Origin: Lachnospiraceae bacterium
GTDB taxonomy: Bacteria > Bacillota > Clostridia > Lachnospirales > Lachnospiraceae
DNA: 47,611 nt
NCBI GenBank assembly: GCA_024682555.1
Contig: JAIKZD010000091.1
Coordinates: forward strand, 1 to 47,611
Direction: 5' to 3'
Position numbers and translations under genes: made by a program. Shown here piece by piece: positions 1 to 9,200 of this stretch. Each line of letters starts with the position of its first letter. Within the stretch, counting starts at the first letter, position 1. The notes beneath the pieces were generated by a model, which did not search any database, had not been told where the DNA came from, and saw only the letters and a list, made by a program, of their open reading frames with translations.

Positions 1-84
1 CTCTGACCATCTATAATTTTTATCGGAAGTTTTTTTTGATACTTTATAGAAAAAAGAAAAAAAGTTGCGCTGTCGGATACTGGT

Positions 85-110
85 AAAAGGGACTGCCCTG
101 AGGCAGCCCC
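85..110 (-). terminator. Intrinsic terminator after fba
   Basis: On the minus strand a 9-bp GC-rich stem with one G-U pair (GGGGCTGCC / GGCAGTCCC, loop TCAG) is followed by TTTT. It lies about 30 nt past the aldolase stop codon, so it most likely ends that transcript. The T tract is short. The remaining 84 bases to the window edge are AT-rich and hold nothing I recognise. Confidence 0.7.
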
Positions 111-139
111 TCTGATATTTAATGATGTATGACCGGTTC

Positions 140-1108
140 TCAGGCCTTTCCGTCCGATCCGAGCACGTTCTTGATCTTATGAGCAACCATGTCCTTAACA
201 GCCTGACGGGCGGGCTTTAAGTACTGACGGGGATCAAAGTGATCGGGATGCTCTGCAAAGTACTTACGGATATTTCCTGTCATTGCAAGACGGATATCGG
301 AATCGATATTGATCTTACATACGGCAAGCTTTGCTGCCTGACGCAGCTGCTCCTCGGGAATACCTACCGCATCCGGCATGTTTCCACCATACTGGTTGAC
401 CATCTTTACGAATTCCTGAGGAACGGATGATGAACCGTGAAGAACGATGGGGAATCCGGGAAGTCTCTTTATGCACTCTTCGAGCACATCAAAACGAAGC
501 GGAGGAGGAACAAGGATGCCGTCTGCATTTCTTGTACACTGCTCAGCCGTAAACTTATAAGCACCATGGGAGGTTCCTATGGCAATGGCAAGTGAATCGC
601 AGCCTGTCTTGTCTACGAACTCCTCAACCTCTTCGGGATGTGTGTAGCTTTCCTTACCTGCCTCAACTACAACCTCATCCTCGATGCCTGCCAGAGTTCC
701 GAGCTCTGCCTCAACCACAACGCCGTGCTCATGGGCATACTCAACCACCTGCTTGGTAATGGCAACATTCTCATCAAAGGGCTTTGATGAGCAGTCGATC
801 ATAACGGATGTAAATCCGCCGTCGATACAGGACTTGCAGAGTTCAAAGCTGTCGCCGTGATCGAGATGAAGCGCGATGGGGATGTCGGGATTCTCAATGA
901 TGGCAGCTTCTACAAGCTTTACCAGATAGGTATGGTTTGCATAAGCTCTTGCACCCTTTGATACCTGTAAGATGACAGGGCTCTTGAGCTCTCCTGCCGC
1001 CTCTGTGATACCCTGTACTATTTCCATGTTGTTAACGTTGAAAGCACCTATGGCGTATCCGCCGTCATATGCCTTCTTAAACATTTCTTTGGTTGTAACT
1101 AATGCCAT
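140..1108 (-). CDS. fba: Class II fructose-1,6-bisphosphate aldolase
   Basis: Cytoplasmic zinc-dependent aldolase that interconverts fructose-1,6-bisphosphate with dihydroxyacetone phosphate and glyceraldehyde-3-phosphate in glycolysis and gluconeogenesis. The 322-residue protein begins MALVTTKEMF and carries the class II signatures: the GAFNVNN segment near the N-terminus, the metal-ligand region HLDHGDSF, the glutamate region VEAELGTLAG, and the phosphate-binding HGSSSVP. The start at 1108 is chosen because AAGGAAG sits just upstream and homologues begin there; a longer upstream reading frame lacks family similarity. It has its own promoter (1233-1261) and terminator (85-110), so it appears monocistronic. 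Identification is secure; substrate could in principle be tagatose-bisphosphate as in some family members. Confidence 0.95.
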   Translation of the reverse strand: MALVTTKEMFKKAYDGGYAIGAFNVNNMEIVQGITEAAGELKSPVILQVSKGARAYANHTYLVKLVEAAIIENPDIPIALHLDHGDSFELCKSCIDGGFTSVMIDCSSKPFDENVAITKQVVEYAHEHGVVVEAELGTLAGIEDEVVVEAGKESYTHPEEVEEFVDKTGCDSLAIAIGTSHGAYKFTAEQCTRNADGILVPPPLRFDVLEECIKRLPGFPIVLHGSSSVPQEFVKMVNQYGGNMPDAVGIPEEQLRQAAKLAVCKINIDSDIRLAMTGNIRKYFAEHPDHFDPRQYLKPARQAVKDMVAHKIKNVLGSDGKA

Positions 1109-1232
1109 TTTGTCTTCCTTTCTTCTGAAAATTTTTATGATATATAAAACCGCTTCGTCTTCGGACACCGGACCCTTTTGTTTCCCTGCCGAAGCTGTTT
1201 TTAATCTCTGCGGTTTTGCGTATCCACTCGGT

Positions 1233-1261
1233 AGTATATCATCAATGAAAAAAATCCACAA
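1233..1261 (-). promoter_or_regulatory. Promoter of fba
   Basis: Minus strand TTGTGG (1256-1261), 17-nt spacer, TATACT (1233-1238). It would give a leader of about 120 nt in which AAAACCGC/GCGGTTTT and GCTTCG/CGAAGC can pair. Inferred from consensus match only. Confidence 0.6.
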
Positions 1262-1276
1262 GAATAAAGGTTCTGT

Positions 1277-2596
1277 TTACAGCCTCCACCATAAAAGACC
1301 GGACTCTTTAAGTTCCTTTACGCTGTACAGGCCCTTTACATCGATAAGGACAGTCTCTTCCGGTTTTCTGTCACCGGTATGCTCTAAAACCTCGGAAAGG
1401 CTCATTTTTTTATACTCATCATGAGCTACGGCCAGGATGATACAGTCGGCATCCTTTATCTCCGAAAGGTCCTTAACATCCACACCGTATACCTTTTTGG
1501 CTTCTTCCCTGTCCGCATGGGGATCGGTAACCACAGGGGTGATACCGTATTCACCGAGCCGTTTTATTATGTCATAAACCTTACTGTTTCGTATATCGGG
1601 GCAGTTTTCCTTGAATGTAAGGCCGAATATGGCGACCTTTGCCTTTTTCGGCGCCTGGGAAGCCTCTATCATCTTCCTCATGGCGGCATCCGCCACATAA
1701 GCACCCATTCCGTCGTTAACTATCCTTCCGTTTAGGATGATCCGGCTGTGATATCCGTACTTTTCCGCTTCATACGTAAAATAATAAGGATCCACACCGA
1801 TACAGTGACCGCCCACGAGACCCGGTCTGAAGCCCAAAGAATTCCACTTTGTGTTCATACCGTCAACGACCTCATTGGTATCTATCCCCATCCGGTCAAA
1901 AACCATGGCAAGCTCATTCATGAAAGCGATGTTTATATCCCTCTGACTGTTCTCAACCACCTTGATGGCTTCGGCGGTTTTGATATTTGAAACGGGATAT
2001 GTACCGACCTTTATCACCAGATCGTATACCTTTCCTATGACCGAAAGAGTCTCCTCATCCATTCCGGACACGATCTTCCTGATGTTTTCAAGTCTGTGTA
2101 CCTTATCGGCGGGGTTGATACGCTCGGGGGAATATCCGATCTTAAAATCCTTTCCGCATTTAAGTCCGGACTCCTTTTCAAGTATGGGCACGCAGAATTC
2201 TTCTGTAACTCCCGGATATACAGTGGATTCATATACGACCACGGAGCCTTTTTGAAGATTTCTTCCGAGTATCGTGCTTGCACCCACCACCGGGGACAGA
2301 TCCGGTGTATGATCGGTATTTACCGGCGTCGGAACCGCTACTATGAAAAATCTCGCTTCCTTAAGTCTTTTCTCATCGGAGGTGAAATCTATCTTTGATT
2401 TCTTTATTTCCTCATCCCCCACCTCTTTTGTGGGATCGATGCCGGATCTGTACAGATCTATCTTGGCTTCGTTAAGATCATAACCTATGACTTTAACTTT
2501 TTTGGCAAAGGCATGTGCAATGGGCATCCCCACATAACCAAGCCCTATTACCGCAAGTTTTTCTCTTTTTTCAACTATATCTTCATATAATGACAT
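1277..2596 (-). CDS. Nucleotide-sugar 6-dehydrogenase (WbpA/TviB-like)
   Basis: NAD-dependent enzyme of the UDP-glucose/GDP-mannose dehydrogenase family that oxidises C6 of a UDP-sugar to a uronic acid in two steps, feeding surface polysaccharide synthesis. The 439-residue protein shows the N-terminal Rossmann motif (VIGLGYVGMP), the VPTPV segment, the central domain with the catalytic cysteine in GGHCIGVDPYY, and a C-terminal UDP-binding domain (FGLTFKENCPDIRNSK). The GGHCIGVDPYYFTYEAE stretch resembles WbpA/TviB enzymes acting on UDP-N-acetylhexosamines more than UDP-glucose dehydrogenases, but substrate cannot be fixed from sequence. The start at 2596 has AGGAGA 8 nt upstream; an earlier start nine codons up has no such site. 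No glycosyltransferase or other glycan gene is adjacent. Confidence 0.88.
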   Translation of the reverse strand: MSLYEDIVEKREKLAVIGLGYVGMPIAHAFAKKVKVIGYDLNEAKIDLYRSGIDPTKEVGDEEIKKSKIDFTSDEKRLKEARFFIVAVPTPVNTDHTPDLSPVVGASTILGRNLQKGSVVVYESTVYPGVTEEFCVPILEKESGLKCGKDFKIGYSPERINPADKVHRLENIRKIVSGMDEETLSVIGKVYDLVIKVGTYPVSNIKTAEAIKVVENSQRDINIAFMNELAMVFDRMGIDTNEVVDGMNTKWNSLGFRPGLVGGHCIGVDPYYFTYEAEKYGYHSRIILNGRIVNDGMGAYVADAAMRKMIEASQAPKKAKVAIFGLTFKENCPDIRNSKVYDIIKRLGEYGITPVVTDPHADREEAKKVYGVDVKDLSEIKDADCIILAVAHDEYKKMSLSEVLEHTGDRKPEETVLIDVKGLYSVKELKESGLLWWRL

Positions 2597-2628
2597 TGCT
2601 CTTCTCCTGTCTGTTATTGACAAGGAAG

Positions 2629-2657
2629 ATTATGACATATATCCGGATTTTGTTCAA
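2629..2657 (-). promoter_or_regulatory. Promoter of the nucleotide-sugar dehydrogenase
   Basis: Minus strand TTGAAC (2652-2657), 17-nt spacer, CATAAT (2629-2634), about 33 nt before the start codon. It diverges from the padR promoter only about 20 bp away. Confidence 0.6.
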
Positions 2658-2674
2658 TCAAAAGGATTATATAC

Positions 2675-2704
2675 TTGACAACCCGATATACTTCGTTATA
2701 TGAT
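2675..2704 (+). promoter_or_regulatory. Promoter of the padR operon
   Basis: Consensus TTGACA (2675-2680), 18-nt spacer, TATGAT (2699-2704). A strong-looking housekeeping promoter whose spacer and -10 box lie between the arms of an inverted repeat (2685-2711), which suggests repression. Confidence 0.75.
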
Positions 2705-2711
2705 GTATATC
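2685..2711. promoter_or_regulatory. Probable PadR operator (inverted repeat)
   Basis: Perfect 7-bp inverted repeat GATATAC-N13-GTATATC spanning the spacer and -10 box of the padR promoter. PadR-family repressors typically bind dyad sites over their own promoters, so autorepression is the likely role. Binding itself is inference. Confidence 0.6.
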
Positions 2712-2746
2712 GTGATGCAAGGGATAACCATGAAAGGAGTCGGAGA

Positions 2747-3067
2747 ATGGATATACAGCTGAAACGCGGCCTGTTAGATGTATGCGTTCTTGCTGCCATC
2801 AGAAATAAAGATTCTTACGGATATCAGATAATAAAGGATGTCAGGCCGTATCTCACGCTTTCGGAATCCACTCTTTATACGATCCTTAAGCGGCTCGAAG
2901 CGGCGGACATGCTTACCGTAAGATCTGCGGAGTATGACGGAAGGCTCAGAAAATATTATCATATCACGGAGCCCGGTATAAGGCGGATAGAAGAATTCAG
3001 GGAGGACTGGAACGAGATCCTCTCTATATACAGATTTATTACCAGGGAGGATACGGATCATGAATAA
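2747..3067 (+). CDS. PadR-family transcriptional regulator
   Basis: Short (106-residue) winged-helix repressor of the PadR-s1 type: N-terminal helix-turn-helix (LKRGLLDVCVLAAIRNKDSYGYQI), recognition region LSESTLYTILKRLE, wing RLRKYYHIT, and a short C-terminal dimerisation helix. Start 2747 is supported by AAAGGAG upstream. It is the first gene of a four-gene plus-strand operon; the DUF1700 gene overlaps its last 8 bases. PadR-DUF1700-DUF4097 is a recurrent Firmicutes arrangement linked to envelope stress or membrane sensing, and the small PadR normally represses its own operon. The ligand or signal is unknown. Confidence 0.9.
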   Translation: MDIQLKRGLLDVCVLAAIRNKDSYGYQIIKDVRPYLTLSESTLYTILKRLEAADMLTVRSAEYDGRLRKYYHITEPGIRRIEEFREDWNEILSIYRFITREDTDHE

Positions 3068-3659
3068 ACAGGAATTCCTGACAGCTTTGGAAAACAGGCT
3101 CGCAGGGCTCTCACAGGAAGATATCAATGAAAGGCTTTCGTTTTACGGCGAGATGATCGATGACCGTGTCGAGGACGGTATAAGCGAGGAAGAAGCCGTG
3201 TCTATGATCGGTTCCGTGGATTTTGTGGTGGATCAGATCATGTCCGAGATACCGATAAGCAGACTGGTAAAGGACAGGGTCGCCCTGAAGAAAAAATCCG
3301 GCACACTTCCCGTTGTCCTGATGATAATACTGTTCCCTGTGTGGTTTCCGCTTGCCGTATCGGTGTTTGCCGTCCTCCTCTCACTCTATATAGTGCTGTG
3401 GATCCTTGTGTTATGCTTCTATATCGTGGATCTTTCACTGGCACTTTCGTCATTTTTATGTATCGGGGCCATATTCCTGTATCTGTCCAAGGGAAATCCT
3501 GCAGGTGCTGTATTATCCTTCGGTGCACTGATCCTTCTTTCGGGACTTGCGATCCTCTGTTTCCCGGCATGTAATGCTTTTGCAAAGGGTGTATGTATTC
3601 TGACCAGAAGAATACTTCTTTCGATAAAGAACAGATTCGTCGGAAAGGAAGTAAAATAA
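3060..3659 (+). CDS. DUF1700 (HAAS) domain membrane protein
   Basis: A 199-residue membrane protein. Residues 1-65 form the helical DUF1700/HAAS domain (MNKQEFLTALENRL, followed by an acidic region ending VVDQIMSEIP). Several hydrophobic segments follow (about 80-180), giving perhaps four membrane helices, and a short basic tail. HAAS domains are thought to be cytosolic signalling modules in operons with PadR regulators and DUF4097 proteins. It overlaps padR by 8 nt and shares a TAATG stop/start junction with the next gene, implying translational coupling. Exact biochemical role is unknown. Confidence 0.85.
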   Translation: MNKQEFLTALENRLAGLSQEDINERLSFYGEMIDDRVEDGISEEEAVSMIGSVDFVVDQIMSEIPISRLVKDRVALKKKSGTLPVVLMIILFPVWFPLAVSVFAVLLSLYIVLWILVLCFYIVDLSLALSSFLCIGAIFLYLSKGNPAGAVLSFGALILLSGLAILCFPACNAFAKGVCILTRRILLSIKNRFVGKEVK

Positions 3660-4567
3660 TGAAAAACTCGAATAAAATGATCAAAACCTCCATGATCCTT
3701 ATTGTGCTCGGACTCTTCATCTGTGGGGCGGCATTCTTCATGATCTCATTTGATCTGACAAAATTAAGCACAGTATCCTTCAGAACCGAAACCTTTGAGA
3801 TAAACGATGATTTTACGGACATAAATATACACACACAGATCGAGGATATAATTCTCCTTCCTTCCGATGACGGAAAATGCAGCGTTGTCTGTACCTTAGC
3901 CGAGAACGCTGCGGCAGAGGCTTCGGTAAACGGAGACTGTCTTATCATTGAAACGGATGGCAGTAAGAGGCGGAACTGGTTTCTCAACATATCCTCACAG
4001 GATTCCGGTATCAGGGTTTATCTTCCCGATACAGAATATAAAAACCTGTCTGTAAAGACTGACACCGGAGATACCGAAATACCGAAAGACTTCATATTTG
4101 AAACAGCAATCATCGAGGCAAATACAGGAGATACGGATTACAGTGCCTCCGTTTCCAATGGTCTTTGTATAAAAACGAACACCGGGGACGTCAGCCTTTC
4201 CGGTCTGAACACCGGATCTGCAGAGATCACACTTACAACCGGCGACATCACCCTGTCATCCGTTACGGGCGGAGATATCACCCTTGGTACTTCTACCGGC
4301 GAAATCGAGCTTGATGACTCTGTTTTTTCCGGAGATATGAGAATAAAAACAGGCAGCGGCGATATCACATTCGATAAATGCGATGCCGCAAATATGTATA
4401 TAAGCACCGGTACCGGAGATATTGAAGGAAGTTTTTTATCGGACAAAAAGTTTAATGCAAAAACAAAAACGGGAGATGTTGAGATACCCGCTTCATCGGA
4501 CGGAGGGATCTGTGAGATATCTTCAAGTACCGGCGACATAAACATCAAAATAGAGAAGACGAGGTAA
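3659..4567 (+). CDS. DUF4097 beta-solenoid protein, membrane-anchored
   Basis: A 302-residue protein with an N-terminal hydrophobic anchor (residues about 8-30, MILIVLGLFICGAAFFMI) and a long extracytoplasmic domain built from short repeats around a TGD/TGE motif (TGDTEI, TGDTDYS, TGDVSLS, TGDITLS, TGEIELD, TGDIEGS, TGDVEIP, TGDINIK). This regular pattern is that of DUF4097, a right-handed beta-solenoid also annotated as an adhesin-like or LiaG-like fold. Start 3659 overlaps the preceding stop by one base; an earlier in-frame start lies inside that gene and is unlikely. Probably an envelope stress or surface component working with the PadR/DUF1700 pair; ligand unknown. Confidence 0.88.
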   Translation: MKNSNKMIKTSMILIVLGLFICGAAFFMISFDLTKLSTVSFRTETFEINDDFTDINIHTQIEDIILLPSDDGKCSVVCTLAENAAAEASVNGDCLIIETDGSKRRNWFLNISSQDSGIRVYLPDTEYKNLSVKTDTGDTEIPKDFIFETAIIEANTGDTDYSASVSNGLCIKTNTGDVSLSGLNTGSAEITLTTGDITLSSVTGGDITLGTSTGEIELDDSVFSGDMRIKTGSGDITFDKCDAANMYISTGTGDIEGSFLSDKKFNAKTKTGDVEIPASSDGGICEISSSTGDINIKIEKTR

Positions 4568-4573
4568 ACTGAT

Positions 4574-6292
4574 TTGATACAGGCTTATTATATCAGCGTA
4601 TTTGTGATATCGTTAATCTGCGCTTCAATATATATTTATATCTGGCATAAGCATTTTGATGTGAATTTCACCATGGTGTTCACACTTGTGCCCATATCAC
4701 TTCTCGGATATGTACTGGCCTCCCAGGCCGGTACCCTTGAAGAAGCCATTGCCGCTACAAAGATCAGATATATCGGCGGATGTTTCTTACAGCTGTTCAT
4801 TTTCTTCTGTATCCTTAATCTCTGCCAGTTCAATATCCCTAAAAGAGCCAGGGTTATAATGTTTGTGATCGCGGCCTGTACCTATGGCTCCGTTCTTACC
4901 ATCGGTCACAATATCCTCTTTTACAGGGACGCAGATTTTATAATAACGGGAGAGACCGGAGTTCTCATAAAGGATTACGGCTTTTTCCATTCGATCACAT
5001 ATGCACAGATGTGCTTTTATCTCATAGCCGGAATACTGGTGATCATTTATTCCTGGTTTAAGAAGTTCCAGATCCCCAGAACCATAATCATGCTTCTTAT
5101 CATACCTGATGCCGTCTGTCTTCTCTGCCTTTTTATAAGCCGTAAGCTAAGCAGTCCGATAGATCTTGTAACGGCAGCTTTCATCTTTTCGGAGATTGTT
5201 TTTTTACTGATCGCCTACAGGGTAAATCTGTATGATGTCAGTGACACGGTTATAGACTCCATGGTGCAGGATCATAAGATCGGTTATATTTCCTGTGATT
5301 ATAAGCTTCGTTATCTGGGCGGAAACGAGACGGCAAAAAAACTGTGTCCCGAATTTATGTATAAACCCGTGGACGAGGTTATCGGATATAAACCCTCCGA
5401 AAGAAAGATCAGACATTTCCTTGATGATTTCAGACGGGACGAGAAAAACGATACCTTTGTTTATACCGTAAGCAGTGAATCGGATGATCCCGATGATGAA
5501 AAGATCTACAGTGTAAAAGCAGGACATCTGTATGACGGAAACCGGAAAAGAGGCTACATCATAACCTTTTCAGATGACTCGGCCAACAGGAAATATATCC
5601 GTCTGTTAGACGGATATAACGAAAAACTTCAAATCGAAGTTGAAGAAAAAACCGCGCATATAATAAAGATGCATGACAACCTTATCATGAGTCTTGCAAT
5701 GGTGGTGGAGAGCAGGGACAATTCCACCGGCGGCCACGTCAAGCGGACCAGTGAGGGTGTGAGGATCCTTACCGAGGAGATTTTAAAGGAAAAGAGCCTT
5801 GTGGTAACGGAGAAATTCTGCGAAGAAGTGGTAAAAGCCGCGCCCATGCACGATCTCGGAAAGATTGCGGTAGATGACAGGATCCTTAAAAAACCCGGGA
5901 AATTCACCCCCGAAGAATTCGAAGAAATGAAGACCCATGCCGCAGAAGGGGCACGGGTCATTCACGAGATACTTTTAAATACCGACAATGAGTCCTTTAA
6001 GAAGGTTGCGGAGAACGTCGCTCACTATCACCATGAAAGATGGGACGGCTCGGGTTATCCCGAAGGGCTTAAGGGCCTTGAAATACCTGCGGAAGCACGC
6101 ATCATGGCGATCGCCGATGTATATGACGCTTTAGTCAGCAAGCGTGTCTATAAAAGTGCCTTTGATTTTGAAAAAGCCGACAGGATAATAATGGAAGGCA
6201 TGGGAACGCAGTTTGATCCGAGACTCGAAAAAGCCTATATCAATGCCCGTCCGAGACTGGAGGAATACTACAGGGGTCAGCAGGAGCCGTGA
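4574..6292 (+). CDS. Membrane HD-GYP phosphodiesterase
   Basis: A 572-residue protein likely to hydrolyse cyclic di-GMP (or a related cyclic dinucleotide). The first ~220 residues contain about seven hydrophobic helices resembling the 7TM N-terminal domain of some histidine kinases; residues ~225-340 look like a PAS fold (MVQDHKIGYIS onward); a coiled linker leads to the HD-GYP domain with GGHVKR near 387, the catalytic HD at 426-427 (APMHDLGKIAVDD) and HHERWDGSGYP at 486-496. All key HD-GYP residues are present, so it should be active. It starts with TTG, 6 nt after the DUF4097 stop, with GAGG inside the previous gene's last codons. It is the last gene of the padR operon, and its 3' end overlaps the 3' end of mfd by 53 bp. 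Confidence 0.88.
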   Translation: MIQAYYISVFVISLICASIYIYIWHKHFDVNFTMVFTLVPISLLGYVLASQAGTLEEAIAATKIRYIGGCFLQLFIFFCILNLCQFNIPKRARVIMFVIAACTYGSVLTIGHNILFYRDADFIITGETGVLIKDYGFFHSITYAQMCFYLIAGILVIIYSWFKKFQIPRTIIMLLIIPDAVCLLCLFISRKLSSPIDLVTAAFIFSEIVFLLIAYRVNLYDVSDTVIDSMVQDHKIGYISCDYKLRYLGGNETAKKLCPEFMYKPVDEVIGYKPSERKIRHFLDDFRRDEKNDTFVYTVSSESDDPDDEKIYSVKAGHLYDGNRKRGYIITFSDDSANRKYIRLLDGYNEKLQIEVEEKTAHIIKMHDNLIMSLAMVVESRDNSTGGHVKRTSEGVRILTEEILKEKSLVVTEKFCEEVVKAAPMHDLGKIAVDDRILKKPGKFTPEEFEEMKTHAAEGARVIHEILLNTDNESFKKVAENVAHYHHERWDGSGYPEGLKGLEIPAEARIMAIADVYDALVSKRVYKSAFDFEKADRIIMEGMGTQFDPRLEKAYINARPRLEEYYRGQQEP

Positions 6293-9200
6293 CAATCCCG
6301 GTTTTTATCCTTTCAAGGAAATCAAGGATCATTCTTATGAGTTCCTTCCCCGTATAGGTCCTGCCTTTTTCAAACGCATAGACAAAATAGGGTTTCTCCG
6401 TATTCCTTAAGGACAGTCTGCCGTTAAAGGAAGCTATGAATCCCGGAAGCTTTGATACATCATAATCTGCCTTTTCATAGACCGTAAACTTTATATCTCT
6501 CTGTTCTTCCTTTATATCCGTAATGAACGCTTCTCTTGCGATGGCCCTCATACAGGCCACCTCCAGGAGGTTTATCACACTTTCCGGAAGTATGCCGAAG
6601 CGGTCGGTCAGTTCATCTGTCATCTCGTTCTTTTCATCCTGTGAGGTAATAGAGGCTATCCTCTTATAGATATCGATCTTCTGATACTCATTCATTATGT
6701 AACTGTCCGGGATATAGGCATCCACATTGATGTCGACACCCGTTTCAAGATCATCCTTTGTATCAAATCCCTGCTTTTCTTTTATTGCCTCGTTTAAGAG
6801 CTTACAGTAAAGATCATACCCGATAAGCTCCATATGCCCGCTCTGTCTTTCACCTAAGAGATTCCCGGCACCTCTTATCTCAAGGTCCCTTATGGCGATC
6901 TTAAAGCCCGAACCCAGTTCGGTAAAATCCCTTATGGCCCTGAGTCTTTTCTCTGCCACTTCCTTTATAAGCTTATCCTTTTTATACAGCATGAAGGCAT
7001 AAGCCGTCCTGTTACTGCGGCCCACCCTTCCCCTTAACTGGTAGAGCTGGGAAAGGCCCAGTCTGTCGCTGTCATGGATTATCATTGTATTGACGTTTGG
7101 AATATCAAGACCGGTTTCGACTATGGTGGTGGATACCAGCACATCTATCTCACCGTTTACAAAATCCATCATTATCTTTTCAAGCTCGGTCTCCTTCATC
7201 TGTCCGTGGGCATACCTTATGACCGCATCCGGCAGAAGGTTCTTAAGGGCGGCGGTTATATCCGCTATGGTATTTATCCTGTTATATACGTAAAAGACCT
7301 GTCCTCCTCTTTCAATCTCTCTGTTTATGGCTTCCTTTACAAGTTCCTCGTTGTATTCCATCACAAAGGTCTGGACAGGCATCCTGTCAAGGGGAGCCTC
7401 CTCAAGGACACTCATATCCCTTATTCCTATGAGACTCATATGGAGAGTCCGCGGTATGGGAGTTGCCGTAAGGGTCAGTACATCAACCGTCTCCTTAAGC
7501 TTCTTGATGGTTTCCTTGTGTCTTACCCCGAATCTCTGCTCCTCATCTATTATTAACAGACCCAGATCTTTAAAAACAACATCTTTGGACAGTACCCTGT
7601 GCGTTCCGATAACTATATCCACAAGACCGCGTCTAAGATCGTCAATTGTCCCTTTTATCTCCCGTGTGCTGCAGAATCTTGAGAGCATGGCTATCTTTAC
7701 GGGATAATCCTTCATGCGCTGGACAAAGGTATTGTAATGCTGCTGAGCCAAAATTGTAGTCGGTACAAGATAGACCACCTGTTTACCGTCCTGAACGGCC
7801 TTGAATGCGGCACGTATTGCGATCTCGGTCTTTCCATAGCCCACATCCCCGCATATGAGCCTGTCCATGATCTTCGTGCTCTCCATATCCCTCTTGGTAT
7901 CTTCTATGGCCTTCAGCTGATCCTCGGTCTCCTCAAACTGAAATCTCTCTTCAAACTCGGTCTGCCATACCGTATCCTTTCCATAGACATAACCCCGCTT
8001 TGCCATTCTTTTTGCATAGAGTTGTACAAGATCGGCGGCTATAACATCGATCTCGTTTTTTACCTTCTGCCTGGTCTTAACCCATTCCGTGCTTCCGAGC
8101 TTGTTAAGCTTAGGCTGTGAGGAATCCTTTGAGGCATACTTCTGGATAGCATCAAGTGCGGTGGCAGGTACAAAGAGCCTTCCGTCATCCCTGTAGCGGA
8201 TCTTCATATAATCCTTGGTAACATTATCCACCGTTACCTTCTCTATACCCTCATATATCCCCAGACCATGGCTTTCATGTATCACATAATCCCCGACCGA
8301 CAGCTCGGTGAAGCTTTTTATCGAGGCCCCGGATCTTAGCTTTCCGCTTTTTTTCTTCTTACGGGTGGTGAAAATATCGCTTTCCGAAATGACAATGTAT
8401 TTCAGAAGAGGATATTCGAATCCCTGCCTTAACCGTCCGTAGGTGATCATGACCTCCATGGGGTTTAACTGTCTTTCGAGGTTTTCCGAATAGAACGCCG
8501 TAAGGTCATTATCAAACAGGTCTTCACAGAGCCTTTTCGCCCTGGTACGGCTTGCCGAAAAAATGACCACCCTGTATTTGTTTTTCTTAAGTCTCTTCAG
8601 ATCATCCGTCAGGGTTTCAAAGGAATTGTTATAGGAATTGACGGACTTTGAAACTATGGTGTAATGGCTTATGGTCCTGCAGACACTTTTCGAAAGGGGC
8701 AGTGAACAGAGAGCTGCCGTATGCCTGTCCGAGATCACATTAAAAACATCCTGACGCGAAAACAGAAGCTCTGTCTGCTTAGGCAGCACCAGTCCCCTCT
8801 CCAGACGTCCCAGCATGCTGTCGTTAAACTCCTTTTCGATAAGGTCTCCGGTCTCCTTAAGCCTTGCAGGCTCATCAAGGATAAAAAGGGTCTCCTCTCT
8901 GTCAAAATAGGAAAGAAGAGAAACTGTTTCCTCGCAGAAATAATTAAGAAAGCTTTCCATGTTGCAGCCCTTCATACCGAAATTATCAAGCTGCTCCAAA
9001 AGCTCTGCTGCGAGCATTTTTACCGAATAGGCTTCCTTTGTCAGAAACTTTTCCCTGAATTTCTTTTCCTGCTTTTCAGCGGCTTTTTTTACCGCCTCTT
9101 TTCCCTCATACAGCTCATCCTCCGACAGAACGATCTCGGATGCTGGATATATGGTGACACTGTCAAGGATCTCAAGGGATCTCTGGGTCATTAAGTCAAA

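Noticed and set aside
972-1424. 150-codon plus-strand frame
   Set aside because: It overlaps the 5' end of fba and the 3' end of the dehydrogenase on the opposite strand and resembles no protein; a shadow frame.
1277-2596. Pathway link between the dehydrogenase and the WecE-type aminotransferase
   Set aside because: They lie 42 kb apart with no shared neighbours; a joint role in one glycan cannot be supported from this window.
3238-3990. 250-codon minus-strand frame
   Set aside because: It lies opposite the DUF1700 and DUF4097 genes, whose frames have overlaps, ribosome sites and family motifs.
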